Source: Gordionus sp. m RMFG-2023 (Eukaryota; Nematomorpha; Gordioida; Chordodea; Parachordodidae). From it: a DNA stretch of 64,000 bases. The translations under genes and the position numbers were made by a program. The notes below the pieces were generated by a model. The model ran no database searches. It worked only from the letters and a program-made list of their open reading frames with translations, and was not told the origin of the DNA. Each line of letters opens with the position of its first letter. Position 1 is the first letter of the stretch. The stretch covers positions 62,907,561 to 62,971,560 of the forward strand of contig NC_088775.1 of assembly GCF_954871325.1 (NCBI RefSeq). Direction: 5' to 3'. Shown in pieces: positions 1 through 10,892 of this stretch.

Positions 1-34
1 CGAGAAATAGTCTGATACCTCCACGATTCCTGCT

Positions 35-754
35 CTAGTTTAAACCATATTTAAGCATGTATTGTAGATGTTCCTTTAAATGTTTCTTGTTTTTGCTGAG
101 TGCAAGAAAATCTATAAACGTAAGATTGATCAAGTCCATGTCCTTCAGACATTTTGCCAGCCAATAGTATTTGGGGGTTCTTCGCCTTTCATAATCCGGA
201 GTCCACTTCATGGACGAAAATATCATATTCTCTCGTGAATGTCTTAAGCAGTGGCCGAGTAATTCTAATCTCCTCAAAGGAATGAGTCGTTTGATAGGTA
301 GGATGTCACACCTGTTCCAGAGAGTTGTGTTTGGGGTGTTGTATGGATAGTAAGTTTTAGTGATTCTTCTTAAGCACTTGTTTATGAAGGTCTGGGATGT
401 GTTGATGTTGCTTTTAGTGTCCTGCCATGTTTCCAAACCGTATGTTAAGATGGGTAGAATTATGGATTTAAAGAGTTTTATTTTTAGGTTCGTAGATAAC
501 TGGTTGGACGACCATAATTTAGTTAGCTGATGATATCGGGATCTGGCCTTGTTGGTCCTCGACTTAGTATCCAAAATGGTGGTGCCTAATGACATTATTC
601 TGGTTCCTAGGTACTTAAAATCCGAGACCGTTTCTACCACATTATCCTCAAAGTTAAAGGGGTCGCTGTTGTATAGAAGGATATTGGATGCAACTAACTT
701 TGTCTTTGAGTAGTTGACTTTCAGTCCGTATCCAAAGCAATTTTTGACAAACAA
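35..754 (-). pseudogene. LINE copy 1 RT thumb and C-terminal region
   Basis: This 239-codon open segment ends at a stop at 35-37. It contains the RT thumb motif FKYLGTRI (near residues 47-54), the LPILTYGLETW stretch that follows it in animal LINEs, and a basic C-terminal region. Its last 40 residues (LKDMDLINL, then FL-L--NKK--K) match the end of LINE copy 2 near 47374-47565, so the two elements are related. It belongs downstream of the palm segment at 755-1663 in the same element and is not an independent gene. The methionine that opens it is internal to the original protein. Confidence 0.85.
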
Positions 755-1663
755 TCACAGCAAGTTTCTTAATTTGTACTCAGAGTTAGCTAATATGCAT
801 ACATCATCGGCATAGCATAGAAAATTTAGAGAGTTGTGTATGTTATTATCATATTGTTGATTCAGATATCGAGGGTTAAGAGCATGTTCTTGTTTGAAGG
901 ATTTATTCCGAATATCGTTCATTATTACATTAAATAGCATAGGTGATAAAATGCACCTTGTTTCAGTCCTCTGTTGCCTTAAATGGTTGTGATTTTAAGT
1001 TCAGATGTTGTGGTATCACGTTATGATTATCGTATATTATTTTTATAAGCGAAATCAGATGTTTATCTATTCTATGTCCTCCAGTAAGGGCCAGATCTTA
1101 TGCTGTATGATGGAGTCAAAGGCTTGACTTAGATCAATCATTATGGCAAATATTGGGGACTTATGCATTCTAGCTTTCTCCAGAATAACCTTAAGCGCCA
1201 TGGTTAGTTCCGTCGTGTTCCTGCCCTTCCTATATGATGTGATGGCGTTTGAGAGGTTTCTATGAGAGGTTTCTATGAGAGGTTTCTATCGATGATTGGT
1301 TTAATCCTGACGGCTATAATATACGTGAACATTTTTAGGGTAAGGGATCAGTGCAATTCCTCTGTAGTCCTTCAGGCTAGTCGGGTTCTTATTTTTAGGG
1401 AAATTAAGTATTATCGAGGTCATCCATTCCTCTGGGAAATTGCCAGTATTCCATATCTCATTAAAGAGGGGAAGCAGTAGACTAGCACTTAAATCAGCAT
1501 CTATCTTCCAAAGTTCCGCAAAAATCCCATCGATTCCGGCTGCTTTATGGGTTTTTAGTCTTTTAATGGAATTGATTATATCTATTCTGTTCAGGTTCCG
1601 ATTAGGTGGTTGGAAAGGATAGTCACATAATGGTTTAGGCCACCTTGTTCTGTAAATGTTCAT
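755..1663 (-). pseudogene. LINE copy 1 reverse transcriptase palm, broken
   Basis: These are the RT fingers and palm, split over frames. Near 1500-1620 there is HKAAGIDGIFAELWK, the usual LINE start of the RT domain. Near 1340-1400 the KDYRGIALIP motif is visible. Between 1090 and 1250, in a segment too short to stand alone, MIDLSQAFDSI marks the catalytic aspartate of motif A. Near 800-830, YADD (in FLCYADDVCILANSE) is the catalytic motif C. A 13-bp unit (GAGAGGTTTCTAT on the plus strand) occurs three times in tandem at about 1251-1289 and probably disrupts the palm. Frameshifts and this expansion make it inactive. Confidence 0.82.
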
Positions 1664-1900
1664 GTAATGGTCTGTCCATATCGCTAATTGTTCCCTGGGG
1701 TCCGTTATAATATTATTATTTTCAATGTGTAATCTTGGTAGAGGATTGGATTTAAAGGTAGTGAGTAACTTAAGAGATTGGAAAGCGTTGTAAATATTAT
1801 TGTTGTCAAAGCTATATTGTATGGATCTAGATAAGTTGGCAATAAAATATCTTTTATCTGTTCTTATGCAGTGAGTTATGTACCTTCTGTGGTGTTTAGT

Positions 1901-2487
1901 TTATTGGTTATAGGAGATATTTGTTGTTAAGTTTTTAATTATCTGTATTGTTGAAGGGGATAGCCATTCTTTACGTTTAATTCGTGGTCTTAAGCATGAA
2001 TTCATACAGCTTGATAAACTTAGTTTCATATCCTTCCAAGTTATATTAGGATTGATCATGCCATTTTGGGTGTTTCTCCAAGTTGTTAGATTGGTGATGA
2101 ACTCTTCCTTTATAACCAAATCATTCAGCTGTGCCAAGTCTTTCCTCATTATGAAGTGTGTAGAGTTAAGGTGGCTATGTTGATTTCGGTTTGGAAAAAT
2201 GCTATTTTTTATCCTTAGCTCGCATCCTAGTGGGTAATGGTCCGTAAATAAGGTGAAGTTCAGTTTGCTGACGACTTTGATGTCCTTCACCCACTTAAAT
2301 ATATTGTTGGAAATTACAAAGAAATCAATTTGTGAGGTAGTGCCAAAAGATGGGCTTTTGTAGGTCATGGTGTGATGGTTAGGATGATTGAAGAAGGTAT
2401 TTCCTATTTTCAAATTGAAGTGTTCACAGATTTCTATTAGTTTTTTGCCATTAGTGTTTGTACTTTGTACTAGAGTGGCGTTCCCGA
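1901..2487 (-). pseudogene. LINE copy 1 endonuclease, 3' half and linker
   Basis: This is the second half of an APE-type endonuclease followed by the linker to the RT. Visible are NGKKLIEICEHFNLKIGNTFF, the SQIDFFVISN strand and the TDHYPL motif (family form SDH-PL), which carries the catalytic Asp-His pair. The linker near the stop (RKEWLSPSTIQIIK) aligns with RQEWLSDDTIRMIAQ of LINE copy 2 at about 49080. The first codon belonging to the LINE starts at 2479. The codons that an ORF reader finds upstream to 2632 are hAT-1 terminal sequence and not part of the LINE. Confidence 0.85.
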
Positions 2488-2639
2488 CAGGGACGGACTG
2501 GCCATAAGACCCAGTGGGCATTTTGACGAGGCCGCGAGAAAATGTCGATTTTAAGGCCGATGAGAGGAAAATATCAAAAAAGAGGCCGGTAGGAAAAAAA
2601 ATTATTTTGTTCACATTATTTACTCTTATCATTTATTTA

Positions 2640-3265
2640 TTTTTAATGATAGTGATTGATTGTATTTCTTCTTCTTAATTCATAGATCCTTTTGAGCTTG
2701 GGCTTGAGTAGAGTGAAAGCTAAGTTTTCATTTATTTATTTAATTTTTTTACATTAATTTATTGTATTTAGGAAACTATTGTGATTGATTGTATTTAATT
2801 GATCCTTTTGAGCTTGGGCTTAAGTAGAGTTAAAGCTAAGTTTTCATTAATTTATATTATATTTTTATACATTAATTTATTGTATATAGGAAACTATCTT
2901 GTTCTTAATTCATTGATCCTTTTGAGCTTGGGCTTGAGTAGAGTGAAAGCTAAGTTTTCATTAATTTATTATATTAATTTTTATACATCCATTTATTGTA
3001 TATAGGAAACTATTGTGATTGATTGTATTTCTTGTTCTTAATTCATTGATCCTTTTGAGCTTGGGCTTGAGTAGAGGTAGAGTGAAAGCTAGGTTTTCAT
3101 TAATTTATATTATATTTTTATACATTAATTTATTGTAATATAGGAAACTATATTGTTCTTAATTCATTGATCCTTTTGATCTTGGGCCTGAGTAGAGTGA
3201 AAGCTAAGTTTTCATTAATTTATTATATTATATTTTTATACATTAATTTATTGTAGAGGAAACTT
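2640..3265. repeat. Minisatellite, five units of about 114-133 bp, in hAT-1
   Basis: Five tandem units begin with GATCCTTTTGAGCTTGGGC at about 2685, 2801, 2915, 3048 and 3169. Units differ by small indels and a few substitutions. Open frames found here are by-products of the repeat. The block lies between the left terminus of hAT-1 and its gene, where subterminal transposase-binding repeats are common in hAT elements; that role is inference. Confidence 0.9.
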
Positions 3266-3392
3266 TTGTGCGCCTAATATTTGTATTACAACAATTTACT
3301 GATCATTAGCAAACAAACATAATATAAGAAAAGAATCAACTTTATATACTATTTTTACACATAAATTGAGATGTATATAAATAGTCAAAAGT

Positions 3393-3706
3393 AAAAAACT
3401 TATTTATATTTCATAACCCAAAGATAGTAATTTTTTTTTATTATTATTACTGGCTGGTAACATAACAGATTACTTTATGCTTTATATTAAAATACAATTC
3501 TTTAAAAAAAATTATAATAAATTTTATTTTAGTTGAATTGATATATTTTTAAAAAACTTATTTATATTTCATAACCCAAAGATAGTAATGTTATTTTTTA
3601 TTATTACTGGCCGGTAACATAACAGATTACTTTATGCTTTATGTTAAAATACAATTCTTTAAAAAAAATTATAATAAATTTTATTTTAGTTGAATTGATA
3701 TATTTT
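3393..3706. repeat. Two-copy 157-bp tandem repeat in hAT-1
   Basis: The segment starting AAAAAACTTATTTATATTTC at about 3393 is repeated almost identically from 3551 to 3706, including the inner GGTAACATAACAGATTACTT. It directly precedes the transposase start at 3712, so it may contain the promoter, duplicated. Confidence 0.88.
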
Positions 3707-3711
3707 CATAT

Positions 3712-6460
3712 ATGCATAGAAATGCCAAAAGAAAATTTAAAGGTGGAGCTGAAAAATTAAGAAATGCTACTGGTCTCAAAGCAGCTGGTGCTGATCCAAA
3801 ACAACTTAAATTATCTTTTTTTGATAAATCACTACCAAGTATTTCAAATACTATTACTTCATGTAAATAAACTATTTTTTTAGAAATATCAACAACTGCC
3901 TCCCATTCACCACTACCTGAAACAACTACCTTATCTGCAACATCTTCATGTATTATGGCATCAGTTCAATCATTGCCACTATCCTCACACTTGTCAGAAG
4001 CAACTACATCAATAATGCCTTCTGATATTTCTCAAAGTGGATTATCAGAATTGGATATGCATACACATGAAAATTTTAAGTTGCAATTAACAGCCACTAT
4101 ACCTCAAAAACTTAGATTTTTAATGCAACATCCTATACAACCAATAAACATCAAATATGATAAATTATATTATCGAATGGTAATGAGTGAAAAAATACCT
4201 AGAAAATGGATTACCATAAAAATTATATGCAATAAAGCCCAAGCTGTGTACTGCTCAATCTGCCTGGCATTTGCAGTATGTGAAAACACTTTCACAACAG
4301 GCTCTACAAATTTTCGTCACATGCACTCAGTTATTAAAATACATGAAAATTCAAAAGGGCATATTAGTGCTGTCGATGCCTACCTCAGAGCTTCAAAAAA
4401 CCAGTCATTTAATAATTCAATTAGCGTTAAAATATTAAGTGAAAAAAATCGACAAATTCATAACAATATCTACATAATTAAACAAATATTTGAGATAATT
4501 AAGTTTTTAGGTAAACAAAACTTACCATACAGAGGATCAAATGCTACCGAAACACTTAGCCTCTTTGATAATGAAAATTTAAATCATGGCAATTTCCTGG
4601 AAATGATCCGTATTATATCAAAGAATGATCAAATACTTAGAGATCATTTAGAGAAGGCTATTTTAAAAAGCAAACGTAGAATAGATACGCTTAAACTGTC
4701 TAACAAATCAAAATCGAAGAGAAGAGGTTCTCTCATAACCTTGTTGTCAAAAACAACTGTCAACAAAGTTATTGATGCTGTTCTTGATCAAATCAGGAAT
4801 TTAATAAAAAAGGAGATTGATAACAAACGGTTTAGTTTGCAAATGGATAGTAGTACTCAAGACATTTGCGTTTATGATCAAGCAACCATTTGCCTACGAT
4901 ACATATATAATGGTAAAATAACAGAAAGGCTTTTTGCACTTACAAAAGTTACGAACTCTTCTGGAAAAGGATTTTTTGATATCTTGAGTGAATGCTTTTT
5001 AAAACATGGAATTCAAATGAGAAATATAATTGGAGAATCATTTGATGATGCTGCAAATATGCGGGGGGAATTTGTAGGGTTGCAAGCTCTTATTAGACAA
5101 GAGGCTCCAGGTAGCTTGTATATTTGGTGTTATAGTCACATATTAAATCTCTGTATATGTGATTCATGCGATAATATTGAAGGCAAAATTTTATTTGGAT
5201 TATTGAACAGACTAACAACTTTCTTTGGTGAATCATATAAAAGGATGGACGCTTGGGTGAAACAGAATAACTCAACTGGCCAAAATAAACTGAGAAGGCT
5301 GCAAAAAATAGGTGAGACAAGGTGGTGGGCACGTGAAAAAGCCCTTAAATGGATATATGGCAAAGAGAGTTTACTTCCAATAACGATAAGTGCACTTCGA
5401 TTTATAATAGATAATAAATCATTTGAGGCAAAAACCTCATCAGAAGCGCAGTCGTTGATAGATAATTTATGTAAATTTAAGACTCTTAGTACAGCTGTAA
5501 TATTAAATTTTTGAAATAATGGGGCCATTGTCATTGTATCTTCAAACCAAAAATTTAGATATTTTGTCGGCATGGAAGATGATAGAAGATGCTAAGTCTT
5601 CTGTGTCATCGATAACTATTACATTAATTCAAAATAAAGCAATAAAAATGGCTTCTGATTTAAATGAAACACTTTCATATTTAAAGCTTGCGGAGGGTAT
5701 CTGTGTACAGACTGCTCTGCCAAAAATTCGAATAGGACGAGCAAAGAGAATAAATAGTGATGAAGGCCAGGATGAACGTCCTCAAGAATCGATTGACCTT
5801 TATAGGGTGGAAGTATTTCGTCCTATAATTGATCAAATTATAAACAGTTTGTCGGAACGCTTTTCTGCGAATAGAGAGCTTATTTTGAATGTGCGATATT
5901 TGCATCCAAGGCATTTTGATGACATAAATAGTATAGTTTCAGAAATGGCCTTGAAAAAACTGGCGCAATTGGCAAATATATCGAGTGATAAATTACATAA
6001 CCAATTGTGTTCATTTTCTAGTGTATTCAAAGATTTAATAGCAGAATTAAATGAAACGGACGTTGATATCTTATGTACAAGTGAGGAGTCGAATGAAGAA
6101 GATGGAATACTACAATATGATAATAACTCGAAGTGTGATATGTGTAACAATTGTTTAATATGCGTGTATGAAATTCTTAAGAGGTACAATATGCATGCAA
6201 GTGCATACACTAATTTATTTTTGGCGTATGAATACATTTTAACTTTATCATTTACGCAGGATTGCGAGAGAACATTTAACAAATTGAAAATTATAAAAAA
6301 TAGGCTGAGAGCTAATATAGGCCAAGAAAAATTAGAAGCATTATTAATGATGTCAGTTGAGCGAGAACTATTATCGCAGATTGAAATAGAAGTAATTCTT
6401 GTTTATTTACTCATCAAAGATAAAGAGAGATTTATTAACATAAAAATTATATATTACTAA
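3712..6460 (+). pseudogene. hAT-1 transposase, ZMYM1-like with TTF zinc finger
   Basis: The natural start is ATG 3712. The first 52 codons (MHRNAKRKFKGGAEKLR..., then LKLSFF) match the conserved basic N-terminus of ZMYM1-like hAT proteins. An in-frame TAA at 3868-3870 cuts this from the rest, which stays open from 3871 to 5511. A TTF-type zinc finger follows (RKWITIKII, YCSICLAF, then HENSKGH). Next come the RNase-H-like core (LQMDSSTQD, ESFDDAANMRGE, WCYSHILNLCIC, TRWWAR). A one-base shift in a T run at about 5508-5512 moves the frame to 5510-6460. The last part is the hAT dimerisation region (CERTFNKLKIIKNRL, then EALLMMSVERE). One stop plus one frameshift make it a recent pseudogene. Confidence 0.9.
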
Positions 6461-6676
6461 TTCATTTATTTAAATCTTATTTATATCTATTACAATATGA
6501 TCTCTAATTTTATAAGTGCAACAATTTTATTCTCTGTGCAATATTGTATAATTGTTATAATTTTATATGTGTAATTAATTGATTTTATATATTGAGTATG
6601 TATTATATTATATTTAACATGTGATGTATGATTTGATTTTATAGTGCAATATCCTTGTAAATCTAATATAAAATAT
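6461..6676. other. hAT-1 3' untranslated AT-rich stretch
   Basis: Between the transposase stop and the 23-bp minisatellite the sequence is very AT-rich, with scattered GTGCAAT motifs like those of the following repeat. No gene is seen; the short minus-strand open frame here has no recognisable features. Confidence 0.6.
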
Positions 6677-6853
6677 ATATGTGCAATGAATATTTTTTTA
6701 TATGTGCAATGAATATTTTTTAATATGTGCAATGAATATTTTTTAATATGTGCAATGAATATTTTTTAATATGTGCAATGAATATTTTTTAATATGTGCA
6801 ATGAATATTTTTTTATATGTGCAATGAATATTTTTTTATGTATTCAATGAATT
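6677..6853. repeat. 23-bp minisatellite, seven units plus one degenerate, in hAT-1
   Basis: The unit ATGTGCAATGAATATTTTTT recurs at about 6679, 6702, 6725, 6748, 6771, 6794 and 6817, with a decayed eighth unit near 6840. It lies in the right subterminal zone of hAT-1. Confidence 0.92.
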
Positions 6854-6979
6854 TGATTTTGGATGTGCAATTTTTTAAAATAAAATATATGATTATCCTG
6901 TCATTATTCTTTTCTTTTTTAAAATGTAAATTGTTTGAACCTATAAAAAATAACAAGTAATAAAAATATATAATTTAAA

Positions 6980-7125
6980 GAAGCCATTTAAGGGAACCCA
7001 GCCAAAGGCCGGGTAAAAGCGGGCCGAAGGCCCGCAAAATAGGGGGTATGGGGGCGAAGCCCCCATAAAAATGAGGCCGCTATAAAAAATGCCCACGAGG
7101 CCGTAACGTCGCCAGTCCGTCACTG
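6980..7125. other. GC-rich hairpins and right terminus of hAT-1
   Basis: This is a GC-rich island in an AT-rich context with short palindromes (GCGGGCCGAAGGCCCGC, GGGGGCGAAGCCCCC, GGCCGGG). It ends in the right terminal inverted repeat at 7125. Such hairpins near hAT ends are usual transposase or host-factor contacts; the function here is inferred from position only. Confidence 0.75.
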
Positions 7126-7584
7126 GTTCCCGAGGCAGGTAGATTTGTTAGGCTTCCCGACCGAGGCATTGAAATCGCCAGCTAATATGATACTATCTCG
7201 ATGAGGTAGTTCTTTTAAGATATTTTCCAGCTCTATGTAAAAAACTTTATTATTATGTGGCGAATAAATATTGAACAGGTGAATTTTCTTGTAACCAATA
7301 TTTAAGGTAAGGCAGCAAATGCGACTGGAAATTGGATTAAAGCTTACATATTTAATTAGTTTGTTATGGATTAAGATTGCTACACCTGCCCAAACATGTT
7401 CAGCATTCGAGCTGCAGTATAAGGTGTATTCTAAGAGATTTCTTACTTCCGTTTCTTTCAAATGAGTTTCTTGTAGAAGGAGGATGTCATATCGTTGATC
7501 GTTTATAGTTTGCCTAATAATTGTGAGTTTGTCACTTAGCGATCTTATATTTAAGGAAATCATCCTAATACTATGGTCTTTCAT
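7126..7584 (-). pseudogene. LINE copy 1 endonuclease, 5' half
   Basis: This is the N-terminal half of an APE-type endonuclease, starting at ATG 7582-7584. Motifs in order are MISLNIRSLSDKL (the Asn of the active site), LLLQETH (the catalytic Glu) and ILAGDFNAS (Asp and Asn). The last LINE codon is AAC at 7128-7126, immediately at the hAT-1 junction, and the frame resumes with GCC at 2479. A polypyrimidine run lies just upstream of the start on the minus strand. Confidence 0.88.
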
Positions 7585-8439
7585 TGTATATAAAAAAAGG
7601 AAGTATTTCTTATGATTATCGTGCGATTCTACACCAGGAAGGAGGGAAATGAATATAAGAAATTATGATCAATATAGAAGTATAATTGTAAATTATAGTT
7701 AAGTTATAAAAAATTCCTACCTTATTCCTTGTAAGCCACCATTAAGGCAATTACATGGTATAACATCGTTTATCCACGCCATGGGATAGATACTCAATCT
7801 TATTCGAATAGCATAAATGTTATATAAATATAGCGTAACATTGTTAAAGTCAATCTGCTTGAAAATTTGTACAAGTGTAAAATTTATCCTTAGCCTAAGT
7901 GGTACACAATACTTAGATTTATATTAACAATTTCTATATATTTAAGGTCCATAAACTTAAGAAATTATATAAGTTAATTATCATTGATATAGTTACCTTT
8001 ATCTTACAGAGAGTTCGCCTTATAAGAATTAAGAATGTGCACGGGTTATTAGAACAAAAATTATACGGTAAATAATTTAATTGAGAAATATGTCTGCTTT
8101 TTTAAGTAATGTATTGAGATATATTTTTTTATTTGTATGCGAAAGAGTTTTTTTGTGTGTTTTACTTTTCCTTCTCCTAAAATGAAAAAAAAAAATTTCT
8201 TTTATTTTTATTTATTTTTCTATTTACCTTATCATATTGATTGTAATTAATTTTTCTATTTAATTTATTTATTTTTTTATTAATATTTTATCTTTTTATT
8301 CGGAGAGTGTAGAACAAGTATAAAAGAATAAAATAGGAGTTCCGGAGAGATATTAGAAAAATTAAAAATCAGGAAGGAAAATATAATAGTGTTACTTTCA
8401 AAGATCAAAGGAAATTAATATTTATTTAAATATAATTTT
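7585..8439. other. No gene seen; possible LINE 5' leader
   Basis: The sequence is AT-rich with no convincing open frame. It lies upstream of LINE copy 1 and may hold its 5' untranslated region. It does not clearly match the sequence directly upstream of LINE copy 2 at 50077. Confidence 0.5.
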
Positions 8440-8822
8440 TCACGCCAAGATATTTAAAATTGCTAACTATAATTTCATTTTCCTCAATGTATGCTATTTA
8501 TAGACGCCTCAGGGGATGGCATAATAAATTATATTAAAGGTGATACCGACTTGTTGCTATGGAGTAGGACAAAAAAAAACAGATCATCTACGTACGATGA
8601 TTATTAGGTGATTGATACTATATTGTTTGATGATCGATCAACTAGGTTCATAGTGTTCATGGTTTCTTTTATATGTTTATGGCTATATTGTAAGGAGTAG
8701 GTGATAGTACGCAGCTTTGTTTCACCTGACCGTAGTTGTCCGTGGTTCCAGGACTTATGGATTTTGTATATTGGCCGAATTGTTATCGGGGGAGTTTTGA
8801 TAAAGGTGTCATAATAAGACAT
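8440..8822 (-). pseudogene. Strongly decayed LINE RT relic
   Basis: Read on the minus strand, the segment shows a thumb motif SNFKYLGV at about 8442-8468, a YVDDL catalytic motif at about 8575-8595, and the tail of the fingers (LRSGETKLRTITYS, at the position of the family GVKQG-LSP) at about 8690-8740. Spacing between motifs is shorter than in copies 1 and 2, so internal deletions are likely. It is a third copy of the same general LINE type, older than copy 1. The single long open frame (8604-8822) covers only part of it. Confidence 0.65.
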
Positions 8823-9055
8823 TTAAACCACTCCTTGTAGTCGATAGATTTCTAATTCTTAACATTTTTGTAACTACATCTTTAACATATTATTTAGATT
8901 GGATCTTTGAAGACTAGAAACCTTCTTACTAGATTAACCTTATAGCTAGGGTAATCAGAAATCACTAGGATTTACAAAAATATAAAGGGTTAGAGGAGAC
9001 AGTATATAACAAGTGATAGTGTTGAACCTATATCATTGTAAGATAAAAGAAAAGA

Positions 9056-9232
9056 GATCGGAGAATATAATAAGAAAGTAACCAAAAGGTGGTTTACAAT
9101 ATGACTGCGTTAGATTGGTTTGGGACTTCTATTATTTTAGTGCAGATTTACTGTTAGAATTTTATCATTTAAGTAAACAAGAAATTAGTATAAAAGGATG
9201 GATATTATTTTGTATAATTTCACTAATGGCTG
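9056..9232. repeat. 180-bp direct repeat, copy 1
   Basis: This segment, including GGTGGTTTACAATATGACTG and TAAGTAAACA, recurs at 10713-10892 in the same orientation with few differences. It is non-coding. The two copies lie about 1.66 kb apart. Confidence 0.9.
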
Positions 9233-9782
9233 TTATGGTGAGAAATCAGGAGTAGTTAAATTAGAGTACAACTTAGAGAGCACAATTTTCGAATTATTTA
9301 TGAGTTGGTCACCAATTACAAGAAACCCATTTAGTGGGGCAAAGGACCCGGGTTTAAGAGTTGAAACCATCAAGATGGGTTTAATTTAGAATACAACTTC
9401 TGAAACTGCAGGATTTAAAAGGGAATACAGAAAATAAGAAGTTAACGTAAGGCGTTTTCCTAGCATCTTCTGACAATGTTTCTATCATTTATGGCCTAAA
9501 CAGAATATAGGTGTATAGCATTACATACGATGTTGTCTGTAATATAGAAAATTCATGATAAATTTAAGAAAATAAGTTAAGGACAGACTAATAAAAAAGA
9601 AAAAATATCCCAATAAATTATATTATTATTATTAACTTACTTTTAGAAAACTATTCAAAGGAAAATAGTATATATTTATATTTATGAGAGAATGATAAGG
9701 CAAAAAAATAACAAAACGAGGGAGGGAGACATACTGAGCCAAGAGCGAAAAAATATTTTACATGAAAAGAGAACATCAATCA

Positions 9783-10710
9783 AATCAAAAGCAAGGATAA
9801 TGTCTTAATTACCTTAAAAGAAAGAGAAAAAGGAATAGCGTAAAGGAAATTTCTTGGGAATTCTGAAAGGAAAACATATTATCTAAGGGAGAGCCAATCG
9901 AAAAAATAAAATAAAGGTAAATAAATAAATTGTGAAAGTTTCCTAGGACTAATTTTATATAAAAGGAACCAACATGTTGGAAGAAATATGAGGCCACCGG
10001 TAGAGAAAAACAATTAAGAAAAAAGATAATTTAATAAATAAAATTTAAAGCTGTACAGAGAAAATTTTACCTCTATATCTCTGTGCACATTTGGAAACCG
10101 ATTAATAAATAAAATTTAAAGCTGTACAGAGAAAATTTTACCTCTATATCTCTGTGCACATTTGGAAACCGAGTTGACATAGACATTATAATAAAAAAGA
10201 TTTAAAAAATATGTAGGGAAATAAAATACAGTTTGCGTATAAAAAAAAATAAAGTAAATTTTTTGTTTAATAGAAGACTGGTAGGGGGAAAACTTCAGGG
10301 TGGGGTGACCTAATCACTTTGCAATAACCAAAAATATAAATGTTACTAAGTTCCAATAAATAAATACAAAAATTAATAACAAGTTGCATAAGACAATCCT
10401 ACAAACGAAAAGAGAAAAGTTAAAATGTTAAGAAAAGAGAGATCGATGGCGCCCAATATTAGAAAAGACTTTTATTTTAAGAGAAACAAAAATAATTTAT
10501 ATAACCGTGGCTCCTAGAAGTTGAAAAATATGAAAAATTAAAACTAAAAAAAATTTCCTGAAAAAGTCGTTTGCATTGAAAGGAAAAAACATAAAAATTA
10601 ATGAATAGGCAGAAATAGTAAAATAGAAACATATTTGGGAGGGAGTCCGAGTGAGAGAAAAGGGAAATAAAAATTGAGCGTTAAACTAATATATATAATA
10701 TAAAATATAC
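9783..10710 (-). other. Shared LINE-upstream module, copy 1
   Basis: This roughly 0.9 kb of non-coding AT-rich sequence is clearly homologous, in the same orientation, to 50333-51310. Shared words include GAAATTTCTTGGGAATTC, GAGAGCCAATCGAAAAAATA, TTTCCTAGGACTAATTT and TTGGGAGGGAGTC. The second copy lies 257 bp upstream (minus strand) of the endonuclease start of LINE copy 2, so the module is probably a LINE 5' leader or promoter region. Here it lies upstream of the decayed LINE relic at 8440-8822. Confidence 0.75.
10031..10172. repeat. 71-bp perfect tandem duplication
   Basis: The 71 bp from TTAATAAATAAAATTTAAAG to GGAAACCGA at 10031-10101 is repeated immediately at 10102-10172. The homologous module near 50600 has it once, so the duplication is specific to this copy. 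Confidence 0.93.
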
Positions 10711-10712
10711 GG

Positions 10713-10892
10713 AGATCCTGGAGAATATACTAAGAAAGTAACCGAAAGGTGGTTTACAATATGACTGCGTTAGATTGGTTTGGGACTCCTACGATTTTAG
10801 TGCAGATTTATTTTTAGAATTTTATCATTTAAGTAAACATGAAATTAATATAAAAGGATGGAAATTATTTTGTATAATTCCACTAACAGCTA
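10713..10892. repeat. 180-bp direct repeat, copy 2
   Basis: Second copy of the repeat at 9056-9232, lying directly after the shared LINE-upstream module. Confidence 0.9.

Larger units (their letters stand above)
2488..7125 (+). mobile_element. hAT-1: complete hAT (Tip100/ZMYM-like) element
   Basis: A 4638-bp DNA transposon with hAT hallmarks. The ends read CAGGGACGGACTGG and, inverted, CAGTGACGGACTGG. It is flanked by an exact 8-bp duplication, GTTCCCGA, at 2480-2487 and 7126-7133. Similarity between the ends extends inward (GTGGGCATTTT and GAGGCCG occur near both termini). It carries a TTF-zinc-finger hAT transposase on the plus strand (3712-6460), two tandem-repeat blocks before the gene, one after it, and GC-rich hairpins near the right end. 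The transposase has one in-frame stop and one frameshift, so this copy is probably no longer autonomous, although its ends are whole. Confidence 0.95.
1..7620 (-). mobile_element. APE-type LINE copy 1, interrupted by hAT-1
   Basis: A non-LTR retrotransposon is read on the minus strand. In order, it has an APE-type endonuclease (7584 down to 7126, then 2479 down to 1901), a reverse transcriptase palm (about 1663-755) and a thumb/C-terminal region (754-35). The 3' end lies beyond the left edge of the window. Position 7620 as the 5' end is a guess from where coding similarity stops. The endonuclease codons are split by a hAT element at 2488-7125. If that element and one copy of the 8-bp duplication are left out, the endonuclease reading frame continues without a shift. 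The rest of the ORF carries several frameshifts and stops, so the copy is dead. The C-terminal pattern RRLELLGHCLRH followed by WTP and RRR is shared with RTE-like and related animal LINEs; the exact clade is uncertain. Confidence 0.85.

Noticed and set aside
2799-3005. 68-codon open frame
   Set aside because: It is a translation of the minisatellite in hAT-1; the peptide repeats with the unit.
3863-3883. 21-nt micro-intron in the hAT-1 transposase
   Set aside because: GT and AG borders are present, but removal would still create a stop codon, so a simple nonsense mutation explains it better.
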